NCBI GenBank assembly: GCA_023436225.1
Contig: JAEZKA010000108.1
Span: 1-26,567, forward strand
Direction of reading: 5' to 3'
Length of the DNA: 26,567 bases
From: Bacillota bacterium
Lineage (GTDB): Bacteria > Bacillota > Clostridia > Lachnospirales > Lachnospiraceae
The stretch's first letter is position 1; every line of letters starts with the position of its first letter. A program made the translations under genes and the position numbers. Below the pieces are notes generated by a model. It was not told the origin of the DNA. It saw only the letters and a list, made by a program, of their open reading frames with translations, and ran no database searches. Of this stretch, positions 6,677-14,596 are shown in pieces.

Positions 6677-7305
6677 ATATTCAAGTAAGTACTAAAAAAA
6701 TGATACTAACTGCTTTATTTGGAGCTATTATCTTACTCTTAAATTTTACAGCAATCGGATACATACAACTTCCATTGATAAAGGCTACAATAATCCATGT
6801 TCCTGTGATTATCGGCTCCATTTTACTTGGCCCTATTACAGGAGCTTTACTGGGTTTTGTTTTCGGTTTGACTAGCATCTATAATAATACATTTACACCA
6901 ACGCTTTTATCGTTTGCATTTTCTCCTGCGATACAGGTACCTGGAACAGACGGGGGTAGCTGGGCTGCGCTCATTATAGCATTTCTTCCACGTATTCTGG
7001 TAGGGATTTTCCCTTACTATACCTATAAGTTGCTTGATAAGTTTCTGAAAGGAAAGAGGAGAATGCTCTCACTAAGTATCAGTGGAATTATTGGCTCAAT
7101 GACAAATACGATTTTTGTTATGAACTTAATTTATTTTTTGTTTCGAGATGCTTATGGCAAAGCATGTAATCTAGCTACAGAGGTAGTGTATAAAGCAGTA
7201 TTGGTAATCATTTTTACAAATGGATTACCAGAGGCTGTTATAGCCGCTGTAATTACGGCATCTGTTTGCCGTGCCATTCAAAGGTATGGGAGATTAACCG
7301 AATAA
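6673..7305 (+). CDS. ECF transporter S component, probably for pantothenate (PanT-like)
   Basis: 210-residue membrane protein with about six transmembrane helices. The segment 'ATIIHVPVIIGSILLGPITGA' followed by 'LGFVFGLTSIYNN' is typical of energy-coupling-factor substrate-binding (S) components. The start is TTG, overlapping the coaX stop (TTGA), with AGAGGA six bases upstream; no better start exists, so translation is probably coupled. Position after CoaC and CoaX points to pantothenate, since PanT-type S components occur beside coa genes in streptococci and other Firmicutes. It needs the shared EcfA/A'/T energising module, not encoded here. The last charged residues lie in the cytosol. 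Family call is firm, substrate is inferred from context. Confidence 0.85.
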   Translation: MNIQVSTKKMILTALFGAIILLLNFTAIGYIQLPLIKATIIHVPVIIGSILLGPITGALLGFVFGLTSIYNNTFTPTLLSFAFSPAIQVPGTDGGSWAALIIAFLPRILVGIFPYYTYKLLDKFLKGKRRMLSLSISGIIGSMTNTIFVMNLIYFLFRDAYGKACNLATEVVYKAVLVIIFTNGLPEAVIAAVITASVCRAIQRYGRLTE

Positions 7306-7402
7306 AATGAGCTTTGTATTAAACACATCAAAGCAGCACTAGGCTCAAACGGTATCTTTATTGAACGTTAACAAATGGATTGCTATTGGATAAACTTGGA
7401 CA

Positions 7403-7431
7403 TTGACAGAATGGCATGAATCCATTACAAT
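7403..7431 (+). promoter_or_regulatory. Promoter of the riboswitch/P-type ATPase transcript
   Basis: Consensus TTGACA (7403-7408) and TACAAT (7426-7431) with exactly 17 bases between. Transcription would start near 7438, just before the riboswitch, giving the ATPase gene a leader of about 290 nt. Confidence 0.75.
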
Positions 7432-7461
7432 GATCAAACAAGTTAATAACATAATATATAC

Positions 7462-7553
7462 CTGTATAGGGAGTAGTTTAAATGCATCACTCAACAGTCG
7501 CGGTTTAGAAACCTGGGTATGCATGCCATGATTTTGGTTACAAGACTTTTCAG
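7462..7553 (+). ncRNA. yybP-ykoY-type (manganese-sensing) riboswitch
   Basis: Recognised by motif order. GGGAGTAG (7469-7476) stands in for the conserved GGGGAGUAG loop. ATGCAT (7482-7487) pairs with ATGCAT (7519-7524) as P2. The P2 interior reads TCAACAGTCG, then a GGTTT/AACC hairpin, then CTGGG. A CCA/TGG hairpin leads into GGTTACAAGAC (7536-7546), close to the family's GUUAGCAAGAC cross-strand motif. P1 is CTGTATAG (7462-7469) with CTTTTCAG (7546-7553), with two T-T mismatches. The P1 3' strand is also the 5' strand of the terminator that follows, so Mn2+ binding should block termination (an ON switch). The gene downstream, a P-type cation ATPase, is a known target class (as at Lactococcus yoaB). 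Confidence 0.75.
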
Positions 7554-7601
7554 TTATCTATTTCACATGTTTTGAAATAGAGCGTTGAAAAGTCTTTTTT
7601 T
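7542..7601 (+). terminator. Riboswitch-controlled intrinsic terminator
   Basis: AAGACTTTTCA (7542-7552) pairs with TGAAAAGTCTT (7586-7596), with a second stem inside (CTATTTCA with TGAAATAG), followed by a T-run (7595-7601). The 5' arm overlaps P1 of the riboswitch, making the two folds mutually exclusive. Confidence 0.85.
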
Positions 7602-7606
7602 ATTTA

Positions 7607-7702
7607 CGCGGAGGCGAAGCGAAGTATCATTCAAGTTTATTTGAAGTGATACGAGCAAGTCCGCGATAACCGGAGAAACTCGCGAAGCGTGTTTCTTCCG
7701 GT
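7607..7702 (+). other. Multi-stem structured leader element of unknown class
   Basis: Between terminator and ribosome binding site. An outer stem CGCGGA/TCCGCG (7607-7612, 7660-7665) encloses a hairpin GTATCA.TTCAA/TTGAAGTGATAC (7624-7652). A second long hairpin, ACCGGA-GAAAC with GTTTC-TTCCGGT (7669-7679, 7691-7702), follows. GCGAAGCG occurs twice (7614-7621, 7682-7689). It is clearly more GC-rich than its surroundings. It could be an imported repeat, an mRNA stabiliser or an additional switch. Confidence 0.6.
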
Positions 7703-7727
7703 TTACACAAACAAGAGGAGGAAACGA

Positions 7728-10340
7728 ATGCAGCAGTGGTATAAGATGACAAAAGAAGAGATTCTACAGGAGCAAAAGGTCTCTCAGGAGGGTTTGACCT
7801 CGGAGCAAGCAACAAGGATTCGAAGTGAAGTAGGTGAAAATGCATTACAGGAGGCAAAGAAGAAAAGTGCATTTCGGGTGTTTTTGGAACAATTCAAAGA
7901 TATGCTGGTCATTATATTGATTGTGGCAGCAGTGATATCTATGTTTTCAGCACATATTGAGAGCACCATCGTTATCGTGTCCGTAATCATCCTAAATGCT
8001 TTACTTGGGACCATTCAACATATAAAGGCAGAGAAATCTTTAGAAAGCTTAAAGCTATTATCGTCTCCGAATGCAAAGGTATTAAGAGATGGAAAGAAGG
8101 TTGAGCTCCCATCCAGAGAGGTTGTCCCGGGTGATATTTTATTACTGGAAGCCGGCGACCTGGTGGCAGCAGACGGTAGAATTCTTAATAACTATTCTTT
8201 GCAGGTGAATGAAAGCTCATTAACCGGAGAATCCACCAATGTGGATAAGAGTGATGAAGTAATCACACAAGAGGTTGCCCTGGGAGACCGGGTTAATATG
8301 GTCTATTCGGGAAGTCTCGTTACCTATGGGCGTGCCAATGTTCTCGTTACTGAGACAGGTATGAATACCGAGATCGGAAAGATCGCAGGAATGATGAATG
8401 CCACTACGGAGAAAAAGACTCCCCTACAAATCAGTCTGGATAATTTCAGTAAGAAGTTAGCACTGATTATTATGATAATTAGTGGATTGGTTTTTGCGTT
8501 GAGTATCTATCGCCAGATGCCTTTTCTGGATGCAATGATGTTCGCTGTGGCATTAGCAGTAGCGGCTATTCCTGAGGCACTAGGCTCGATTGTCACCATC
8601 GTACAGGCAATTGGAACTCAGAAGATGGCTAAGGAGCAAGCAATCATAAAAGAATTGAAGGCGGTAGAAAGCCTTGGGTCAGTATCTGTCGTCTGCTCGG
8701 ATAAGACCGGTACGCTTACCCAGAATAAAATGACGGTTCAGCAGATTTATATCGGGGAGGAGACGCTAAACTTTGATGAGATCGATCTGAAAAACCAATT
8801 ACATCGATATCTTCTCTATGATGCAATTCTAACGAATGATGCATCCTTTCACAATGGCGTAGCAATTGGTGATCCGACAGAATATGCATTGCTGGAGATG
8901 GCGCGTAAGGTTCAGGTAATGGACGAGGAAATCCGTGAAATGATGCCAAGACTGGAGGAGCTGCCCTTTGATTCAGAACGTAAACTAATGAGCACCAAAT
9001 ACGAGCTGAGAGGGATTCCGACGATATTAACAAAGGGTGCTTTGGATGTTCTTCTGGATCGAACCGTTAAAATCCGAACTTCAGAAGGAGTTCGTGACAT
9101 CACGAAGCAGGACATTAGAAATATTCAGGAAAGGAATCGGAGCTTTTCTGAGAATGGCTTACGTGTTCTGGCCTTTGCCTACAAAGAGGTAGGACAGGAT
9201 GACTTGCTTACCTTTGAGAATGAGAAGGATTACATTTTTATTGGTTTAATTTCTATGATAGATCCTCCGAGAGAGGAATCAAAGACTGCTGTGGCGGATG
9301 CCAAGCGTGCCGGGATTCGTACGGTTATGATTACGGGGGACCATAAAATCACAGCAGTTGCTATTGCCAAGCAAATAGGGATATTTGAGGAAGGAGGTCT
9401 GGCCTACACCGGAGCAGAGCTGGATGCTATGACGGAGGAAGAGCTTGATCGTAAGATCGAGGATATCCATGTATATGCCCGCGTTTCCCCCGAGAATAAA
9501 ATTCGTATTGTCACGGCATGGCAGAGAAAAGGGAAAATAGTAGCAATGACCGGTGATGGTGTCAATGATGCACCTGCTCTGAAGAAAGCAGATATTGGTG
9601 TGTCAATGGGGATTACCGGCACAGAGGTATCAAAGGATGCTGCGGCGATGATATTATCGGATGATAATTTCGCGACCATTATTAAGGCGGTTGCAAATGG
9701 TAGAAATGTTTATCGTAATATCAAAAATGCAATCCAGTTTTTGCTCTCAGGAAATATGGCAGGAATTTTAACCGTATTATATACCTCGATCATGGCATTG
9801 CCGGTTCCGTTTAAACCGGTACACCTGCTATTTATGAATCTTCTGACGGACTCGCTGCCGGCCATTGCAATCGGGATGGAGCCTCCGGAGGATAATCTCC
9901 TATCTCAGAAGCCAAGGGATCCAAAGACCGGTATTCTGACAAAGGACTTTTTATTAACGTTGCTCCTTCAGGGAGGATTAATCGCTGTTAGTACCATGAC
10001 TGCATTTTATATTGGTTTTATAGGTGGAAATGAGGCTGTAGCGAGTACCATGGCCTTTGCTACCTTAACCATGGCAAGATTATTCCATGGCTTTAATTGT
10101 CGAAGTGGACAATCGATATTCCAAATTGGCTTTTCAAAGAATAAATATAGCTTACTGGCATTTCTTATGGGTGTGCTCTTTTTGAATTCAGTTCTTTTCA
10201 TCCCTATCCTGAAAAGAGTTTTTGCTGTATCGGATTTAACCGGTAATCAAATTGGAATGATTTATTTATTAGCGATCATTCCATCCATTTTAATTCAAAT
10301 TGGTAAAATGGTAAGAAAGTATATTAGGGTGACAAAATAA
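7728..10340 (+). CDS. P2-type cation ATPase, probable Mn2+/Ca2+ exporter
   Basis: 870-residue P-type ATPase with the layout of SERCA-like calcium pumps. It shows an N-terminal cation-ATPase domain (1-70), actuator motif TGES (166-169), M4 'AAIPEALGSIV' (about 280-289), phosphorylation site CSDKTGTLT (Asp325), hinge TGDGVNDAP (about 606-614) and M6 'NLLTDSLPAIAIG'. Ten membrane helices are expected. The usual PEGLP/PEALP of M4 is PEALG. The SERCA M5 site-I acidic residue seems absent, as in single-ion bacterial pumps. The start is fixed by AGAGGAGG before ATG 7728; the frame is open further upstream but without a ribosome binding site. The Mn2+-type riboswitch in its leader suggests export of excess manganese, possibly with calcium. 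Monocistronic. Confidence 0.9.
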   Translation: MQQWYKMTKEEILQEQKVSQEGLTSEQATRIRSEVGENALQEAKKKSAFRVFLEQFKDMLVIILIVAAVISMFSAHIESTIVIVSVIILNALLGTIQHIKAEKSLESLKLLSSPNAKVLRDGKKVELPSREVVPGDILLLEAGDLVAADGRILNNYSLQVNESSLTGESTNVDKSDEVITQEVALGDRVNMVYSGSLVTYGRANVLVTETGMNTEIGKIAGMMNATTEKKTPLQISLDNFSKKLALIIMIISGLVFALSIYRQMPFLDAMMFAVALAVAAIPEALGSIVTIVQAIGTQKMAKEQAIIKELKAVESLGSVSVVCSDKTGTLTQNKMTVQQIYIGEETLNFDEIDLKNQLHRYLLYDAILTNDASFHNGVAIGDPTEYALLEMARKVQVMDEEIREMMPRLEELPFDSERKLMSTKYELRGIPTILTKGALDVLLDRTVKIRTSEGVRDITKQDIRNIQERNRSFSENGLRVLAFAYKEVGQDDLLTFENEKDYIFIGLISMIDPPREESKTAVADAKRAGIRTVMITGDHKITAVAIAKQIGIFEEGGLAYTGAELDAMTEEELDRKIEDIHVYARVSPENKIRIVTAWQRKGKIVAMTGDGVNDAPALKKADIGVSMGITGTEVSKDAAAMILSDDNFATIIKAVANGRNVYRNIKNAIQFLLSGNMAGILTVLYTSIMALPVPFKPVHLLFMNLLTDSLPAIAIGMEPPEDNLLSQKPRDPKTGILTKDFLLTLLLQGGLIAVSTMTAFYIGFIGGNEAVASTMAFATLTMARLFHGFNCRSGQSIFQIGFSKNKYSLLAFLMGVLFLNSVLFIPILKRVFAVSDLTGNQIGMIYLLAIIPSILIQIGKMVRKYIRVTK

Positions 10341-10433
10341 AGCGTGAAAACCGTTTAATGTAATATTATTACAGAGAGAGAAGTCTTATTAAAGACAATA
10401 GTTCTGCCCTCTAAAGTTATATGAGCATCCTAC

Positions 10434-10485
10434 AATTACCCCTTGAATTTCACTGCAGTTTATGCAGAGAGTTTAAGGGGTAATT
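10434..10485. terminator. Probable terminator hairpin after the ATPase gene
   Basis: AATTACCCCTT (10434-10444) pairs with AAGGGGTAATT (10475-10485), 11 bp, with an inner CTGCA/TGCAG hairpin. Only a short T-stretch follows on the plus strand. It lies between same-direction genes, so it most likely ends the ATPase transcript, although termination strength is uncertain. Confidence 0.5.
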
Positions 10486-10617
10486 TACATAGGAATGAGA
10501 AAATTGAAGTCAAAGAGAAATATATAGATAGTTAATTTGTTCATATTTATACTATTCGGAGTGCTTAAAATATGGTAATATATGGTGTGATAAAATAATG
10601 ATAAAGGATGAGTGAGT

Positions 10618-11217
10618 ATGAATAGTTTATATAGGCTGGGGAAGGAAGATATTGATGAGAGTACGGATTGCATGGCGAAGGCTTTCTATGACTATCCGAT
10701 GTTTCAGCACATTTTAGCGGATAAGTTGAATTACGAAAATATAAAGACGTTTCTTAAGTTCTTAATGACATATTCAATTCTATATGCCGAGGCGTATGCG
10801 TATTCCAAGGAAAAGGAAGGCATCATTTTATTTACAGAATTTAAAAACTATAAGTTTAATTTGATAAGATCAATAAGATCAGGAATAATACCACTGATGA
10901 AGATTGGTTCGGATGCGGGGAAGAGATTTAATGAATTTGATCGATTTACATTAGAAACACATAAAAGGTTGATGAAGGGTAATCATCAATATGTAATATT
11001 ACTTGGGGTTGATCCTGATAAGCAGGGCCAGGGATATGGTAGAAAATTGATGCTTCCGGTGCTTAAATTGGCAGAAGAGAAGGGTCATGATTGTTATCTT
11101 GAGACGCATAGTGTAAGGAATGTATCCTTCTATAATAAGCTCGGTTTTAAAGTGATCTCAGAGGATGTTTTACCGGGTACGGATATTATTCAATATGCTA
11201 TGGTAAAAGAGATATAA
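10618..11217 (+). CDS. GNAT-family N-acetyltransferase
   Basis: 199-residue acetyl-CoA-dependent transferase. The acetyl-CoA-binding motif A is clear near residues 122-141: 'VILLGVDPDKQGQGYG', with the Q-x-x-G-x-G signature, followed by 'KLMLPVLKLAEEKG'. The C-terminal part 'NVSFYNKLGFKVISE' is the standard motif B. The N-terminal half is helical and diverged. The start is placed at ATG 10618, since AAAGGA lies 9 bases before it; a GTG two codons upstream would be too close. Context gives no substrate: the neighbours are a cation pump and a LacI regulator, each with its own signals. Confidence 0.85.
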   Translation: MNSLYRLGKEDIDESTDCMAKAFYDYPMFQHILADKLNYENIKTFLKFLMTYSILYAEAYAYSKEKEGIILFTEFKNYKFNLIRSIRSGIIPLMKIGSDAGKRFNEFDRFTLETHKRLMKGNHQYVILLGVDPDKQGQGYGRKLMLPVLKLAEEKGHDCYLETHSVRNVSFYNKLGFKVISEDVLPGTDIIQYAMVKEI

Positions 11218-11587
11218 AATAGTTGGGTGTTGTACATACTTTGATATAAGATATTAGAACACGATTGAAATGCTGATGGATCAGGATAATGATGTTGAGA
11301 GGTGCAAATAAAATAAATTGAGTTTTTTGGTACTTTATGTTAATATCATTTTTGTTATTGATCTTAAGCTTAGCAATTCCGAAGAGCAATCAAGTATTAT
11401 GATTCCTTATTAAAGAGAAGGGAATAAAATACAATCTGTATATGATTGAATTAGTGTGTCTTTGGAAATTAGCAATTTATGAGGAGCAAATACGCTATTT
11501 GCATATTGCAGAATTAGCGTATTTATAGTATTTATTATATAAAACGTTTTTACTAACAGATTATATCGAAGAAGGGGTCTAAAAATC
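11218..11587. other. 370-base AT-rich spacer with operator-like elements, no gene
   Basis: No convincing coding frame. It contains a 10-bp hairpin, AAATACGCTA (11488-11497) with TAGCGTATTT (11515-11524), whose loop includes TGCA-TAT-TGCA. The palindrome AAAACGTTTT follows (11541-11550). There is no intrinsic terminator behind the acetyltransferase gene that I can see. The right half serves as the LacI gene's control region. Confidence 0.6.
11541..11550. promoter_or_regulatory. LacI-type operator half-site pair
   Basis: AAAACGTTTT is a perfect palindrome with the central CG typical of LacI-family operators. It lies 38 bases before the LacI-type gene start and after AT-rich -10-like sequence, consistent with autoregulation. 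Confidence 0.45.
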
Positions 11588-12634
11588 TTGGTTACTTTAA
11601 AAGAAATAGCAAAGATGTGCGATGTCTCTGCGTCCACCATATCTAATATATTGAATGGTAAACCGAAGGTAAGCGAAGAAACCAGACAGAGAGTACTGGA
11701 AGTTGTGAGACAGACGGGCTATCAACCGAATTATTTTGCTCAAGGAATGCGAAAGCAAAAGACAAGAATTATAGGAATTATTGTTGAGGACCTGAATGAA
11801 TTTAGTACCACACCCATTGTTGAAGCTATCATGGCATATTGTGAGGATAATAATTATCGAACCATTCTACTAAACATGCGGCTTTATGACAAATGGCAGG
11901 ATACGTGGTATGATGATGAGAACAAATTACAGTCGGTACTTCAGCCCTCAATTCGTGAGCTGTTATCAATTAAAGTCGATGGAATTATGTATGTTGCCGG
12001 TCATTGTCGGATCATTAATTGTTTTCCGGATAGTTTTGATATTCCTGCTATTGTGGTTTATGCCATTTCTAAAACGTCCAAATTTCCGTCGGTTGTACTC
12101 GATGATGAGAAGGGTGGATATGATATGACCAAATATCTGATCGCTATGGGTCATCGGAAAATTGGCCTGATTGCCGGTACCGAGGATAATCTCCATACAC
12201 AAAAGCGAAGCCTGGGATATCAGCGTGCTTTATTCGAAGAACAGATATTATTTAATCCTGACTGGATTAGATATGGTAATTGGACGAGGGAGTCCGGTTA
12301 TGAGGGGGCACAGAAGCTGACGGCAGAAGGCGTTACTGCTATTTTCTGTATGAACGATACAATGGCAGCAGGAGTCTATGATTATCTCTATGAACAGGAT
12401 ATAAAGATAGGGCAGGATGTCTCGGTGGTTGGTTATGATAACAAGGAAATATCGGAGTATTTGCGGCCAAAGCTAACAACAAATAATCTTAGACTTAGAG
12501 ATATTGGAAGAGAATCAGCTGATATAGTACTAAGGATGATTGAAGATGAGGATTCGGAGGGTAATAATTCGGAGGTAGTCAGAATGCCTTGCCAGATCGT
12601 AGAACGTGAATCGGTGAGTAGATTACCGCTTTGA
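11588..12634 (+). CDS. LacI-family transcriptional regulator
   Basis: 348-residue repressor. The N-terminus 'VTLKEIAKMCDVSASTISNIL' is a canonical LacI helix-turn-helix with hinge ending near residue 58. A periplasmic-binding-protein-like effector domain follows ('RIIGIIVEDLNEFSTTPIVEAI', then 'HRKIGLIAGTEDN', 'AIFCMNDTMAAGVYDYL', 'SVVGYDNKEISEYLRP'). The start codon is TTG at 11588, with GAAGGGG 10 bases upstream; no ATG fits because the HTH begins at once. Its own strong terminator ends the transcript. The next gene is a type-B carboxylesterase, which may be a target. The effector is probably a sugar or sugar derivative, by family only. Confidence 0.9.
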   Translation: MVTLKEIAKMCDVSASTISNILNGKPKVSEETRQRVLEVVRQTGYQPNYFAQGMRKQKTRIIGIIVEDLNEFSTTPIVEAIMAYCEDNNYRTILLNMRLYDKWQDTWYDDENKLQSVLQPSIRELLSIKVDGIMYVAGHCRIINCFPDSFDIPAIVVYAISKTSKFPSVVLDDEKGGYDMTKYLIAMGHRKIGLIAGTEDNLHTQKRSLGYQRALFEEQILFNPDWIRYGNWTRESGYEGAQKLTAEGVTAIFCMNDTMAAGVYDYLYEQDIKIGQDVSVVGYDNKEISEYLRPKLTTNNLRLRDIGRESADIVLRMIEDEDSEGNNSEVVRMPCQIVERESVSRLPL

Positions 12635-12683
12635 GTAATTCGAAGTAAATCATGTAATTAATTATATGAATAGGAAACGAATA

Positions 12684-12729
12684 GGCTCCAATAATGATTG
12701 ATCTTAAAATCATTATTGGAGCCTTCTTT
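12684..12729 (+). terminator. Strong intrinsic terminator of the LacI gene
   Basis: A 16-bp perfect stem, GGCTCCAATAATGATT (12684-12699) with its complement (12708-12723), an 8-base loop and a T-rich tail (TTCTTTTT). Confidence 0.9.
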
Positions 12730-12890
12730 TTACCCTTTGCTTATCATGACAACAGTGATCTTGAAGGCATGCATTTGGTTGACATTGGTGAAAAAAGGCA
12801 ATATAATAATAATGAATGGTAAAACGATTTACAAACTCGGAGAGTCAATAATAGTAGGCAAAAAGAAAAATGAAGGATGGAGGATTTGAA

Positions 12891-14420
12891 ATGATTAGAA
12901 CAGCTATGACTGAGAATGGTATGGTGAAAGGGATCGAAGCTGCAGATCCAAGAATTACGGCCTTTAAAGGAATTCCATTTGCAGCGCCACCAATCGGAGA
13001 AAACAGATGGCGCGCTCCGCAGCCTTGTCATAATTGGGAGGGAGTCTTAGAAGCATATCGATTTGCCCCTATCTCTGTGCAGGATACACCGGGCATCGGT
13101 GATGATGTATATATACGTGAATGGCATGTGGATCCGGACATTGCAATGAGTGAGGACTGCCTTTACCTTAATGTTTGGACCGGTGCGAAAAAAAAGGATG
13201 AAAAGCAACCTGTAGTGGTATGGTTTTTTGGCGGTGCATTGCAATGGGGATATCCTGCAGAGATGGAATTCGATGGGGAGAGACTTGCCAGACGTGGTGT
13301 TGTGGTTGTTACCGTGAATTATAGGATTAACGTATTCGGTTTTCTGTCCCATCCGGAAATTACAAAGGAGCAGCCAGAGGCACCGACGAATTTCGGCAAT
13401 CTGGATCAACAGGCAGGCTTGAAGTGGGTCATAAGAAACATTCAGGAATTTGGTGGCGATCCGAATAATATAACGATAGCAGGTCAGTCTGCCGGAGGAG
13501 GCAGTGTACTGTCCCAGATGACCTGTCCGGATAATTTTGGGCTATTCCAGCGGGCGGTGATCCAAAGTGCTATGATTCGAAGTCCATACAAGGAGAGAGG
13601 GATCGGTTTTCCGAGACAGCTATCAGAGGCGGAAAAGCTTGGTGAGAAGTTCTTTGAATTTATCGGGGTGAAGAATTTGAAGGAAGCTAGACAGCTGGAT
13701 GCATTCCATCTTCGTGATATGTATGGTAAATTCAGAGAGAAGCATGAATGGATGGGAACGGTTATCGACGGAAGGTTCTGCGTCGGAGATCCGATTCAGC
13801 TTTATATGGAACATAAGCAGACAATGGTTCCTGTGATGTCAGGTAATACTTCCGAGGAGTTTTTGAATGTCATACGCGCACAGGATGACACTGAGCTTCA
13901 GCAAAGAGCGAAGGATATTTTTGGCTCCTATGCGGAGGAGTTCCTGCGCTTTCCGGAAGCCTGGGCAAAGGATAAGAATCATAATTACGCAGCAGTCAGC
14001 GGTATTGAATGTACTGTAAAGAGTGTGTTTTTACGTAATCAAGAGTCTGACAATCCACAGAAGAACTTTTACTACCGCTTTGATGCTGATATTCCGGGAT
14101 GGGATAATGCAGGTAATTTTCACTCGGTGGATCTGTGGTTCTTCTTTGAGACTCTGGCAAAAAGCTGGAGACCTTTTACCGGGAAGCATTATGATCTTGC
14201 GCGTCTGATGTGTAATTACTGGGCGAACTTTATTAAGAATGGTGATCCGAACGGAAAGGATGCTGACGGCAGCGACATGCCGAAATGGCTTCCCTATACG
14301 AAGGAGACTCCGTATGATATGCTTCTCTCCACAGAGGGCGTGGTGCAGATAGAGAAGGAGGAAGATCCGTTTAAGCAATTCTTAATTGGAAGAATCACGG
14401 AAGAATTGTCGAATGGATAG
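12891..14420 (+). CDS. Type-B carboxylesterase (alpha/beta hydrolase)
   Basis: 509-residue cytosolic esterase of the carboxylesterase/PnbA family. The second signature 'SEDCLYLNVW' is near residue 88, and the nucleophile elbow GQSAGGGS is near 197-204. The acidic residue is in 'SGNTSEEF' (about 322) and the His in 'GNFHSVDLW' (about 409). The oxyanion segment, usually HGGG, reads F-G-G-A ('VVWFFGGALQWG'). No signal peptide is present, so it acts inside the cell, likely on esters of imported plant or sugar-derived compounds. The start is chosen at 12891 because GGAGGA lies six bases upstream; an ATG seven codons earlier lacks such spacing. It follows a LacI-type regulator and its terminator, so has its own promoter. 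Confidence 0.9.
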   Translation: MIRTAMTENGMVKGIEAADPRITAFKGIPFAAPPIGENRWRAPQPCHNWEGVLEAYRFAPISVQDTPGIGDDVYIREWHVDPDIAMSEDCLYLNVWTGAKKKDEKQPVVVWFFGGALQWGYPAEMEFDGERLARRGVVVVTVNYRINVFGFLSHPEITKEQPEAPTNFGNLDQQAGLKWVIRNIQEFGGDPNNITIAGQSAGGGSVLSQMTCPDNFGLFQRAVIQSAMIRSPYKERGIGFPRQLSEAEKLGEKFFEFIGVKNLKEARQLDAFHLRDMYGKFREKHEWMGTVIDGRFCVGDPIQLYMEHKQTMVPVMSGNTSEEFLNVIRAQDDTELQQRAKDIFGSYAEEFLRFPEAWAKDKNHNYAAVSGIECTVKSVFLRNQESDNPQKNFYYRFDADIPGWDNAGNFHSVDLWFFFETLAKSWRPFTGKHYDLARLMCNYWANFIKNGDPNGKDADGSDMPKWLPYTKETPYDMLLSTEGVVQIEKEEDPFKQFLIGRITEELSNG

Positions 14421-14425
14421 GAAAA

Positions 14426-14551
14426 TGCTTTTATACGGCAGTTAATGGTACCCATATAGAACGCTTACCACTGGAAATCCCATCAGCAGAGAATGATGCA
14501 ACGAAGATCAATGCATTTTCTTTGGTTGCTATTGCTTTGAATATAGGTTAA
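14426..14551 (+). pseudogene. Possible decayed coding fragment
   Basis: A frame without a start runs from 14426 to a TAA (14549-14551). It has protein-like composition (YTAVNGTHIERLPLEIPS, then ATKINAFSLVAIALNIG) in the gap after the esterase. It may be the tail of a lost gene. I do not recognise the family, and chance is possible. Confidence 0.25.
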
Positions 14552-14596
14552 GATTTATGAGAAGATATCATAATCGGCTATGAGGCTGGAGAAGGT

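Noticed and set aside
7607..7702. Integron attC site
   Set aside because: Folded and imperfectly palindromic, but there are no recognisable core R'/R'' sites and no integron integrase.
8716..9033. Minus-strand frame within the P-type ATPase gene
   Set aside because: Antisense shadow of strongly conserved ATPase coding sequence.
13047..13409. 120-codon minus-strand frame within the carboxylesterase gene
   Set aside because: Antisense shadow; the esterase motifs occupy the plus strand here.
14031..14378. 115-codon minus-strand frame near the esterase end
   Set aside because: Antisense shadow without start signals.
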